A stretch of 12,903 bases of DNA. Origin: Frankiales bacterium (GTDB lineage Bacteria > Actinomycetota > Actinomycetes > Mycobacteriales > SCTD01). Positions 1-5,891 of this stretch are shown one piece after another. Made by a program: the position numbers and the translations under genes. Numbering within the stretch: position 1 is the first letter of the stretch; each line of letters starts with the position of its first letter. The DNA lies in the NCBI GenBank assembly GCA_025465145.1, contig JAODNS010000259.1, positions 1 to 12,903 of the forward strand, given 5' to 3'. Under the pieces are notes generated by a model, which was given only the letters and a program-made list of their open reading frames with translations, ran no database searches and was not told the DNA's origin.

Positions 1-756
1 AGCGGCCAGCATCGCAGCACGCACCCCGTGGTCCTCCATGACGCGGATCGCGTTGATGGTCGTGCCCGCCGGCGACGTCACCGCTTCGCGCAGCTTCACC
101 GGGTGCTCGCCGGAGTCGCGCAGCATCAGGGCGGAGCCGAGCGCCGTCTGGACGATGAGGTCGTGGGCGACCTGGCGCGGCAGGCCGAGCAGGATGCCCG
201 CGTCCGTCATGGCCTCGACCAGGTAGAAGAAGTACGCCGGGCCGCTGCCGGACAGCGCGGTGACGGCGTCCTGCTGCGACTCCGGTACGCGGATCGTCTG
301 GCCGACCGGGCGCAGCAGCTCCTCGGTCAGCGCCAGGTGCTCCTCGGCGGCGTGCGACCCCGCGCTGATCGCCGACATGGCCTGGTCGACCAGCACCGGG
401 GTGTTGCTCATGACGCGCACGACCGGCGTGCCCGGGGCCAGCGCGGCCTCGAGCGTTGCGGTCGTGATGCCGGCCGCCATGGAGACGACGAGCCGCTCGG
501 CGGGCACTGTCCCCGCCAGCTCGTCGAGCAGCGCGCCCATGTCCTGCGGCTTCACGGCGAGCAGCAGCACGTCGGCGTGCGCGGCAGCCTCGGTGTTGGC
601 GACGACGCGGACGCCGTGCTTGGCGGCCAGCGCCTCGGCCCGCTCCGGCCGCCGTGCCGTCACGACGACCTCGTCCGGCGAGCGGCCGGCGCGCAGCAGC
701 CCGGACAGCAGCGCCTCGCCGAGCTTGCCGACGCCGAGGATCGCGACGCGGCTCAT
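1..756 (-). CDS. proC: Pyrroline-5-carboxylate reductase (3' end cut by window edge)
   Basis: This enzyme catalyses the last step of proline synthesis, NAD(P)H-dependent reduction of 1-pyrroline-5-carboxylate to L-proline, in the cytoplasm. The frame is open from an ATG at 756 to the left edge (252 codons, no stop), so only about 15-20 C-terminal residues of a usual ~270-aa ProC should be missing. Visible motifs are the Rossmann nucleotide loop ILGVGKLGEA (residues 6-15), NTP at 118-120, LSGSGPAYFF (~168-177) and the family signature around REAVTSPAGTTINAIRVME (~223-241). The ATG overlaps the TGA of the upstream proline dehydrogenase gene in an ATGA, so translation is probably coupled and no separate promoter is likely. 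It is the last visible gene of a six-gene minus-strand operon. The family assignment is near certain. Pairing with the opposing catabolic enzyme is the odd feature. Confidence 0.96.
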   Translation of the reverse strand, partial: MSRVAILGVGKLGEALLSGLLRAGRSPDEVVVTARRPERAEALAAKHGVRVVANTEAAAHADVLLLAVKPQDMGALLDELAGTVPAERLVVSMAAGITTATLEAALAPGTPVVRVMSNTPVLVDQAMSAISAGSHAAEEHLALTEELLRPVGQTIRVPESQQDAVTALSGSGPAYFFYLVEAMTDAGILLGLPRQVAHDLIVQTALGSALMLRDSGEHPVKLREAVTSPAGTTINAIRVMEDHGVRAAMLAA

Positions 757-1673
757 GACCGGGTGGCCAGCGCCCGCAGGAAGAACGCGACGTTCGCGGG
801 GCGCTCGGCCAGCCGCCGCATGAGGTACCCGTACCACTCGTCGCCGTACGGCACGTAGACGCGAACCGTCTCGCCCTCGGCCGCGAGCCGCTTCTGCTCG
901 GCCGGCCGGATGCCGTACAGCATCTGGAACTCGTACGTGCCCTTCGCGCGCTTGGCCGCGAGCGTCGTGGCGATCGCGACGAGGCGCGGGTCGTGGCTGG
1001 CGACCATCGGGTAGCCCTCGCCCGCCATGAGCACCTTCAGGCAGCGCACGTAGGACCGGTTGACCTCGTGCGCCGACTGGTACGCCACCGACTCGGGCTC
1101 CTTGTAGGCGCCCTTGCACAGCCGCACCCGGCTGCCGGCGGTGGCGAGGTCGCGGCAGTCGGCTTCGGTCCGCCGCAGGTACGACTGCAGGACCGCACCG
1201 GTGTCCGGGAAGTCCATCCGCAGCTCGCGCAGGACCTCCAGCGTCGAGTCGGTCGTGGTGTGGTCCTCCATGTCGAGGGTCACCGTCGTGCCGGCGTTGC
1301 GCGCGGCCTCGCAGATGCGGCGGGCGTTCTCCAGCGCGAGCGTCCGGTCGATGGCCTGCCCGACCGCGGTCAGCTTCACCGACACCTCGGCGCGGCCGCC
1401 TCCGGTGAGGCCGGCCTCGGACAGCCGCTGCAGCAGGACGAGGTACGCCTTGACCGTCGCGTCGGCCTGGCCGGCGTCGAGGGTGTCCTCGCCCAGGTGG
1501 TCCAGGCTGACCGTCAGCCCGGCCGAGGTCAGCTCGCGGGTCGCGCGGACGGCGTCGTCGACGCCCTCGCCGGCGACGAACCGCTTCACGACGCTGCGGC
1601 TGACGGGCGCGCCGGCGACGACCTTCTTGACGGTGCCGTTGCGGGACGTGGCGAGGATGACCTGACGGAGCAT
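753..1673 (-). CDS. Proline dehydrogenase (monofunctional, FAD-dependent)
   Basis: The product (306 aa) oxidises L-proline to 1-pyrroline-5-carboxylate and passes electrons through FAD, usually to the respiratory chain at the membrane face. The length is that of a monofunctional bacterial PRODH barrel, with no P5C-dehydrogenase domain. Signatures include K100 in VSVKLTA, DMEDH (134-138), QSYLRRTEAD (163-172), RLCKGAYKEP (184-193), ASHDPRL (225-231), YEFQMLYG (247-254) and the C-terminal VPYGDEWYGYLMRRLAERP, whose arginines (R286, R287, R291) match those that bind the proline carboxylate in this family. The ATG at 1673 follows the dehalogenase stop by 9 bp with no clear Shine-Dalgarno. The TGA overlaps the proC start. 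No P5C dehydrogenase gene is visible nearby, so the product could be reduced back by the adjacent ProC. The family is certain; the physiological role next to proC is inferred. Confidence 0.95.
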   Translation of the reverse strand: MLRQVILATSRNGTVKKVVAGAPVSRSVVKRFVAGEGVDDAVRATRELTSAGLTVSLDHLGEDTLDAGQADATVKAYLVLLQRLSEAGLTGGGRAEVSVKLTAVGQAIDRTLALENARRICEAARNAGTTVTLDMEDHTTTDSTLEVLRELRMDFPDTGAVLQSYLRRTEADCRDLATAGSRVRLCKGAYKEPESVAYQSAHEVNRSYVRCLKVLMAGEGYPMVASHDPRLVAIATTLAAKRAKGTYEFQMLYGIRPAEQKRLAAEGETVRVYVPYGDEWYGYLMRRLAERPANVAFFLRALATRS

Positions 1674-1682
1674 GGGCCGAGG

Positions 1683-2570
1683 CTAGTGGCGCAGCCAGTC
1701 GACGAGCACCTGCGCGAGCTCCGGCCCGCGGTCTTCCTGGAGGAAGTGCCCGCCGCCGGTGATGGTCGTGTGCGGCTGGCCCTGCGCGCCCGGGATCCGC
1801 TCCATCAGCACCCGCTCGCCGCCAGCCGTGATGGGGTCCTCGTCGCTGAACGCGCTCAGGAACGGCTTGTCCCAGCGCGACAGCACGTCCCACGCGCGTG
1901 CGTTGTCCGGCGTCGCGGGGTCGTCCAGGGTCTGCGGGATCAGACCGGGGAAGGCGCGCGGGCCGGCCTTGTACGACGCGTCCGGGAAGGGCGCGTCGTA
2001 CGCCGCGGCCTCCTGCGCAGACAGCCCGTCGGCGCAGCCGCTGGTGACGAGGAAGCCGATGGGCAGGTCCGGCGTCGCCTGCACGAACTCGGCGAACTGC
2101 CACCACGCGTCCGGCAGCCGGCGGGTGCCGTCGGGCAGGCCGGTGTTTCCGGCCGCGACGCGCGTGAAGCGATCGGGGTGCTCGGCGACGAGGCGCAGTC
2201 CGATGAGGCCGCCCCAGTCCTGGCAGAACAGGCTGATGTCCGTCAGGTCCAGCCGGTCGAAGAGCACCGAGCGGACCCACTCGACGTGCCGCGCGTAGGT
2301 GTAGTCCTCCTGCCGCGCGGGCTTGTCGCTGCGGCCGAAGCCGATGAGGTCCGGAGCCACCACCCGGTAGCCGGCGTCGACCAGGACGGGCACGAGCTTG
2401 CGGTACAGGTACGACCAGGTCGGCTCGCCGTGCAGCAGCAGCACGAGCGGCCCGCTGCCCTCGTCGAGGTACGCCATCCGCAGCCCGTCGGACGTGTCGG
2501 CGTACTGCGGCTCCCACGGGTAGCCGGGCAGGTCGGCGAAGCGCTCGTCAGGGGTGCGCAGCACGTCCAT
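1683..2570 (-). CDS. Haloalkane dehalogenase-family alpha/beta hydrolase (HLD-I-like)
   Basis: This 295-aa alpha/beta-hydrolase closely resembles subfamily-I haloalkane dehalogenases (DhlA/DhmA type), which split carbon-halogen bonds hydrolytically to give an alcohol and halide. Seen in the protein: LHGEPTWSYLYRK (46-58, oxyanion-hole segment identical in type to DhlA), DLIGFGRSDKP (74-84), nucleophile elbow CQDWGG with D118 as nucleophile and W119 as halide-stabilising residue, likely acid D245 in FSDEDPIT, and base H275 in GGGHFLQED. A helical cap lies at ~145-230. The ATG at 2570 overlaps the upstream methyltransferase stop in a TGATG. The open frame continues further upstream, but that part lies inside the methyltransferase gene and is rejected. 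The real substrate is unknown, because many family members in soil and marine actinobacteria have no proven halogenated substrate. An epoxide-hydrolase role is less likely, since the Trp next to the nucleophile and the HGEPTW motif favour dehalogenase. Confidence 0.9.
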   Translation of the reverse strand: MDVLRTPDERFADLPGYPWEPQYADTSDGLRMAYLDEGSGPLVLLLHGEPTWSYLYRKLVPVLVDAGYRVVAPDLIGFGRSDKPARQEDYTYARHVEWVRSVLFDRLDLTDISLFCQDWGGLIGLRLVAEHPDRFTRVAAGNTGLPDGTRRLPDAWWQFAEFVQATPDLPIGFLVTSGCADGLSAQEAAAYDAPFPDASYKAGPRAFPGLIPQTLDDPATPDNARAWDVLSRWDKPFLSAFSDEDPITAGGERVLMERIPGAQGQPHTTITGGGHFLQEDRGPELAQVLVDWLRH

Positions 2571-3298
2571 CAGGTGGTGGCCTTCCAGAGGGAGACGCGG
2601 AACGGCTCGACGATCCGGCCGTCGGGGAACGCCTCGGCGAGCGAGGCGCGCTCGGCCGCGACGGAGGCTTCGACGTCGTCCAGCGCCTGGACGTACGACT
2701 TCGAGCGGAGCCACTGCTCGTACGTCGGCCAGTCGAGCTCGCGCTGCCAGGAGGTGCTCCACGTCTGCACGTCGCGGACGTGCGGCGCGAGCTCGGCGCC
2801 GTAGTCGTAGGCGCGGTAGCCCCTGCGGTACCTGGGGTTCCCGGCCTCCAGCCGGTCCTGCTGCGCGTCCCACCAGGGCAGCCCGTCGGCGTCGACCTCG
2901 TTCCACCACAGGGCCAGCACGCCGCCGGGCCGCAGCACCCGCACGACCTCTGGGATCGCCACGGCCCGGTCCACCCAGTGCCACATCTGCGCGCCGCAGA
3001 CCACGTCGAACGAGCCGTCAGCGAAGGGCAGCGCCTCGGACCGGCAGACCGCGACGGGGACGTCGGGCGAGAGCTCGTGCAGCCGGCCGAGCATCTTCGG
3101 CCCGAGGTCGGTGCTCACGAGGAAGCCGGCCCGCTGCGCCAGCTCGCGCGTCGCGATGCCCGTGCCGGCGCCGAGCTCCAGCACCCGGCCGGACAGGTCG
3201 GGCAGCGCGTCATACAGCGCGGCGGGGTAGCGCGGCCGGGCGGCGTCGTAGACGTCCACCAGCGCCTCGAACGCGGTCGGCGACCCCGGGTGGGACAT
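2570..3298 (-). CDS. Class I SAM-dependent methyltransferase (Methyltransf_11 type)
   Basis: This 242-aa cytoplasmic protein has a Rossmann-like methyltransferase fold. The N-terminal YDAARPRYP segment (17-25), typical of the UbiE/Methyltransf_11 group, precedes motif I ELGAGTG (41-47). These are followed by STDLGPKML (62-70), the acidic motif SEALPFADGSFDVV (87-100), GAQMWHWVD (102-110) and the post-motif VLRPGGVLALWW (121-132). The C-terminal ~100 residues are rich in W, Y and R and probably shape the acceptor site. The substrate cannot be read from the sequence. The start ATG at 3298 overlaps the TGA of the TIM-barrel gene in a TGATG, and the stop overlaps the dehalogenase start the same way, so the three genes are almost certainly co-translated. 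In the M. tuberculosis counterpart of this region I do not recall a methyltransferase here, so it may be a lineage-specific insertion. Confidence 0.88.
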   Translation of the reverse strand: MSHPGSPTAFEALVDVYDAARPRYPAALYDALPDLSGRVLELGAGTGIATRELAQRAGFLVSTDLGPKMLGRLHELSPDVPVAVCRSEALPFADGSFDVVCGAQMWHWVDRAVAIPEVVRVLRPGGVLALWWNEVDADGLPWWDAQQDRLEAGNPRYRRGYRAYDYGAELAPHVRDVQTWSTSWQRELDWPTYEQWLRSKSYVQALDDVEASVAAERASLAEAFPDGRIVEPFRVSLWKATT

Positions 3299-4137
3299 CA
3301 GCGGCGCCAGGCCGTCGTGTCCTGGTCCGCCGGGGCGGCGAGGTGCAGCCGGGTGTACGCCAGCGCCTCCGCGAGGTCGGCCTCCCGCTCTGCCCTGTCG
3401 TCGCACTTGCGGGTGTTCACCTCCACCACCACGAGACCGTCGAAGCCGTTGACCGCCAAGCCTTCCAGCAGGTCGCCGCACGGCTGCTCACCCCTTCCCG
3501 GGACGAGGTGCTCGTCGCGCGGGCTGCCGCTGCCGTCGGCGATGTGCACGTGTGCCAGCCGGTTCCCCATCGTCGTCGCCATGTCCAGCGCGTCGGACTG
3601 CGAGACGGCCGTGTGCGACAGGTCGAGGGTGAAGTGCGGGAAGTCCTCGGTCGTCGGGTCCCAGTCGGGTGCGTACGGCGTCACCTCCCGACCTCGGGCG
3701 CGCAGCGGGAACATGTTCTCCACCGCGAAGCGCACGTCGGTCTCGCTCGCCATCTCCTGGATGCCGCCGACGAACTGCCGCGCGTACTCCCGCTGCCACC
3801 GGAACGGGGGGTGCACGACGACCGTCTCCGCCCCGACCTCCTCGGCGGCGTCCTTGGCCCGGACCAGCTTGGCCCACGGGTCGGTCCCCCAGACCCGCTG
3901 CGTGATGACCAGGCAGGGCGCGTGCAGCGCCAGGATCGGCACCTCGTGGTAGTCCGACAGCCGGCGCAGCGCGGTGACGTCCTGGCTCACGGGGTCGGTC
4001 CACACCATGACCTCGACGCCGTCGTACCCGAGCCGCGCGGCGATCTCGAACGCCGACGCGGTCGACTCCGGGTAGACCGACGCGGTCGCGAGAGCGACGC
4101 GGGCAGGCGGCACGTGCGCCACCTGGGACTCGGCCAT
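3298..4137 (-). CDS. Sugar phosphate isomerase/epimerase-like TIM-barrel protein
   Basis: This 279-aa protein belongs to the xylose isomerase-like / AP endonuclease 2 superfamily, metal-dependent TIM barrels that isomerise or epimerise sugars or act on related polyols. Likely metal ligands and active-site residues occur at the ends of successive strands: E42 (GVEVMV), H72 (LHAP), H109 (VVHPP), E140 (FAVEN), D172 and H175 (LDLSH), H196 and H198 (HVHIADG), H210 followed by PGRGE, and E239 (VVEVN). It resembles the conserved actinobacterial gene between ppx and proC (Rv0498 in M. tuberculosis, recalled from memory), whose substrate is not established to my knowledge. The ATG at 4137 lies 9 bp after the ppx stop, and the TGA overlaps the methyltransferase start. 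An endonuclease IV role is unlikely because this branch lacks the full DNA-repair signature set. Confidence 0.88.
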   Translation of the reverse strand: MAESQVAHVPPARVALATASVYPESTASAFEIAARLGYDGVEVMVWTDPVSQDVTALRRLSDYHEVPILALHAPCLVITQRVWGTDPWAKLVRAKDAAEEVGAETVVVHPPFRWQREYARQFVGGIQEMASETDVRFAVENMFPLRARGREVTPYAPDWDPTTEDFPHFTLDLSHTAVSQSDALDMATTMGNRLAHVHIADGSGSPRDEHLVPGRGEQPCGDLLEGLAVNGFDGLVVVEVNTRKCDDRAEREADLAEALAYTRLHLAAPADQDTTAWRR

Positions 4138-4146
4138 GGACCGAGC

Positions 4147-5079
4147 CTAGGTCGCGGCGAGCCAGTCCAGCCTGCGCAGGACGACCCCCTCGCGCAGCGC
4201 CCACGGGCATACCTCGACGACGTCCAGTCCGAGCGCGGTCAGCGACGCGTGCGCCACGACGGCGCCGGCCAGCAGCTGGCGGGCGCGGCTGGGCGAGACC
4301 CCCGGCAGCCGCGCGCGCTCCGCCGACGGCAGGTCCGCGAGCAGCTCGACCAGTCCTGCCAGTCCCTTGGCGCTGAGGGTCCTGCGCACCCGCGGACCCT
4401 CCGCGTACGGCGCGGCCCCGTCGAGCCGGGCCAGCGACCGGAACGTCTTGGAGGTGACCACGCCGCGGTCCGGGGCGCCAGCGGCCAGCAGGACCGGGAC
4501 CGCGGCGGCGAGCGTCTCGTCCACGTGGTCGCGCAGCGCGTCCAGGTGCTTGCGGCGCGGCGGGTCGTCCGGCAGCAGGTCGCGGGTCAGCCGGCCGGCG
4601 CCGAGCGGCAGCGAGTACGCGATCTCCGGCACCTCGTCCCGGCCGGTCGCCAGCTCGAGCGAGCCGCCGCCGATGTCCAGGCACATCAGCCGCCCGGCGC
4701 TCCAGCCGAACCACCGGCGGACGGCGAGGAACGTCAGCCGCGCCTCGTCCTCGCCGGACAGCACCTGCAGGTCGACGCCGGCCTCGTCGCGTACCCGCTG
4801 CAGCACGACCGCCGAGTCGGTCGCGTCCCGCACCGCAGACGTCGCGAACGCCACCAGGTCCTCGACCCCCTCGTGCTCGGCCGCCTGCCGCGCCTCGTCG
4901 ACGGCGCGTACGAGGACCCCGGTCCCGGGGCTGCCGAGGCTGCCGTCCGGCTGGAGCAGCTCGGCCAGCCGGAGCTCGGACTTGTGCGACGCGACGGTGT
5001 CCGGGTGCGCGCCGACGTAGCCGTCCATCACGAGCAGGTGCACGGTGTTCGAGCCGACGTCGAGCACCCCGAGCCGCAT
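4147..5079 (-). CDS. ppx: Exopolyphosphatase, Ppx/GppA family
   Basis: This 310-aa ASKHA-fold phosphatase of the short, two-domain actinobacterial Ppx type hydrolyses terminal phosphates from polyphosphate; some relatives act on pppGpp. Seen motifs: phosphate-1 loop VLDVGSNTVHLL (5-16), SELRLAELL (34-42), AFATSAVRDA (77-86), LSGEDEARLTF (107-117, supplying the catalytic acidic residue), phosphate-2 loop LDIGGGSLEL (134-143), and SLPLGAGRLTRD (156-167). The C-terminal HD-type domain of E. coli Ppx/GppA is absent, as in MtPPX1. It is the first gene of the six-gene minus-strand operon and is divergent from the Cys-rich gene, a pairing conserved in mycobacteria (Rv0496/Rv0495c, from memory). The start is ATG 5079. 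A TAGGGT hexamer lies exactly 6 nt upstream of that ATG, so the transcript may be leaderless. Confidence 0.94.
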   Translation of the reverse strand: MRLGVLDVGSNTVHLLVMDGYVGAHPDTVASHKSELRLAELLQPDGSLGSPGTGVLVRAVDEARQAAEHEGVEDLVAFATSAVRDATDSAVVLQRVRDEAGVDLQVLSGEDEARLTFLAVRRWFGWSAGRLMCLDIGGGSLELATGRDEVPEIAYSLPLGAGRLTRDLLPDDPPRRKHLDALRDHVDETLAAAVPVLLAAGAPDRGVVTSKTFRSLARLDGAAPYAEGPRVRRTLSAKGLAGLVELLADLPSAERARLPGVSPSRARQLLAGAVVAHASLTALGLDVVEVCPWALREGVVLRRLDWLAAT

Positions 5080-5103
5080 GGCCGCACCCTAGGGTCTGTG
5101 CTC
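5080..5103. promoter_or_regulatory. Compact divergent promoter with palindromic -10-like element
   Basis: Only 24 bp separate the ppx ATG from the ATG of the divergent Cys-rich gene. The perfect 10-bp palindrome ACCCTAGGGT at 5086-5095 provides a TAGGGT hexamer (TAnnnT, the actinobacterial -10 form) on each strand. On the minus strand 6 nt separate it from the A of the ppx ATG; on the plus strand 8 nt separate it from the A of the ATG at 5104. Both spacings fit transcription starting at or within 2 nt of the start codon. No good TTGACA-like -35 is seen, which is common for actinobacterial promoters. This is inference from sequence only. Confidence 0.5.
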
Positions 5104-5883
5104 ATGACCGACCTCGGGATGCCGGCCCTTCGCGAGGTCGGGATCGACTTCGCCCGCGAGTGGATCGAGTTCCCCGACCCGGCTGATCCGGGGCACATCG
5201 TGCGGGCCGACCTGACCTGGCTGCTGTCGTCGTGGACGTGCATCTACGGCCGCGGCTGCCAGGGCGTCGTGGAGGGGCGCGAGGACGACGGCTGCTGCAG
5301 CCACGGCGCGTTCTACTCCGACGAGGACGACGAGCGCCGGACCGAGCGGTTCGCGGCGAAGCTGAAGAGGAAGAGCTGGCAGCACGCTGACGAGGGGCGC
5401 CGGCTCGGCATCTCCGAGGAGGACGAGCTGGAGGGCGAGCCGGCCCGCCGCACCCGCCGCGTCGACGGCGCCTGCGTCTTCCTCAACCGGCCCGGGTTCT
5501 CCGGCGGCGAGGGCTGCGCGCTGCACGCGCTGGCGCTGCGCGAGGGCCTGCACCCGCTGGAGACCAAGCCGGACGTCTGCTGGCAGCTGCCGGTCCGGCG
5601 CAGCCAGGAGGAGGTCGAGCGGCCGGACGAGACGAAGGTGCTGGTGTCGACGATCGGCGAGTTCGACCGGCGCGGGTGGGGGCCGGGCGGCGCCGACCTG
5701 CACTGGTGGTGCACCTCGTCGCCGGCGGCGCACGTCGGCGCGGAGCCGCTGTACCTGTCGTACGGCCCGGAGCTGACGGCGCTGCTGGGTCAGCCGGCGT
5801 ACGACGAGCTCCTGCGGCTGTGCGCGCTCCGGTCGGCGGGCTCGGCGCTGGCACATCCGGCGACGGCCGAGTCCCGGAGCTAG
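5104..5883 (+). CDS. Conserved Cys-rich protein, DUF3109-like (Rv0495c-type)
   Basis: This 259-aa soluble protein has nine cysteines: C46, C52, C64, C65, C124, C138, C159, C203 and C240. Their layout, Cx5C...GCCxxG, then CVF...GCALHALALREGL...KPDVCWQLPV, resembles DUF3109/YkgJ-type proteins thought to bind a metal or Fe-S cluster. The function is unknown. A very acidic/basic stretch (71-118) separates the two Cys clusters. No signal peptide or membrane segment is present. I chose ATG 5104 because AGGG lies 9 nt upstream and a TAGGGT hexamer lies 8 nt upstream. GTG 5098 is an alternative. The frame is open far upstream, but there it runs antisense to ppx and other genes. The divergent position next to ppx matches the mycobacterial arrangement. 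The stop codon shares bases with the stop of the convergent protease gene. Confidence 0.85.
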   Translation: MTDLGMPALREVGIDFAREWIEFPDPADPGHIVRADLTWLLSSWTCIYGRGCQGVVEGREDDGCCSHGAFYSDEDDERRTERFAAKLKRKSWQHADEGRRLGISEEDELEGEPARRTRRVDGACVFLNRPGFSGGEGCALHALALREGLHPLETKPDVCWQLPVRRSQEEVERPDETKVLVSTIGEFDRRGWGPGGADLHWWCTSSPAAHVGAEPLYLSYGPELTALLGQPAYDELLRLCALRSAGSALAHPATAESRS

Positions 5884-5891
5884 ATCCGGAC
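5871..5891. terminator. Small imperfect hairpin over shared stop codons
   Basis: GTCCCGGA (5871-5878) and TCCGGAC (5885-5891) are complementary apart from one bulged C, with a 6-nt loop containing CTAG. The hairpin sits on the overlapping stops of the two convergent genes and would form in RNA from either strand. There is no T-tract, so it is only a candidate bidirectional terminator or mRNA-end structure. Confidence 0.3.

Noticed and set aside
28..858. Long open frame on the plus strand (about 276 codons)
   Set aside because: It lies antisense to proC and the proline dehydrogenase 3' end. Its product is Arg/Gly-rich with no family signature, as expected from the complementary strand of GC-biased genes.
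993..2804. About 600-codon plus-strand open frame
   Set aside because: It is antisense to proline dehydrogenase and the dehalogenase, both with clear motifs. Low-complexity R/A/G/V/L composition marks it as a shadow.
2571..2984. Upstream extension of the dehalogenase
   Set aside because: It lies within the methyltransferase gene and is Arg/Ala/Gly-rich. The family N-terminus begins at ATG 2570.
3488..4714. About 408-codon minus-strand frame
   Set aside because: It overlaps the ppx and TIM-barrel genes in another frame on the same strand, and is Arg/Ala/Gly-rich without motifs.
2554..5103. 2.5-kb upstream extension of the Cys-rich gene's frame
   Set aside because: Open only because stops are rare in this GC-rich strand. 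It is antisense to the methyltransferase, TIM-barrel and ppx genes and very Arg-rich; homology-like sequence starts at ATG 5104.
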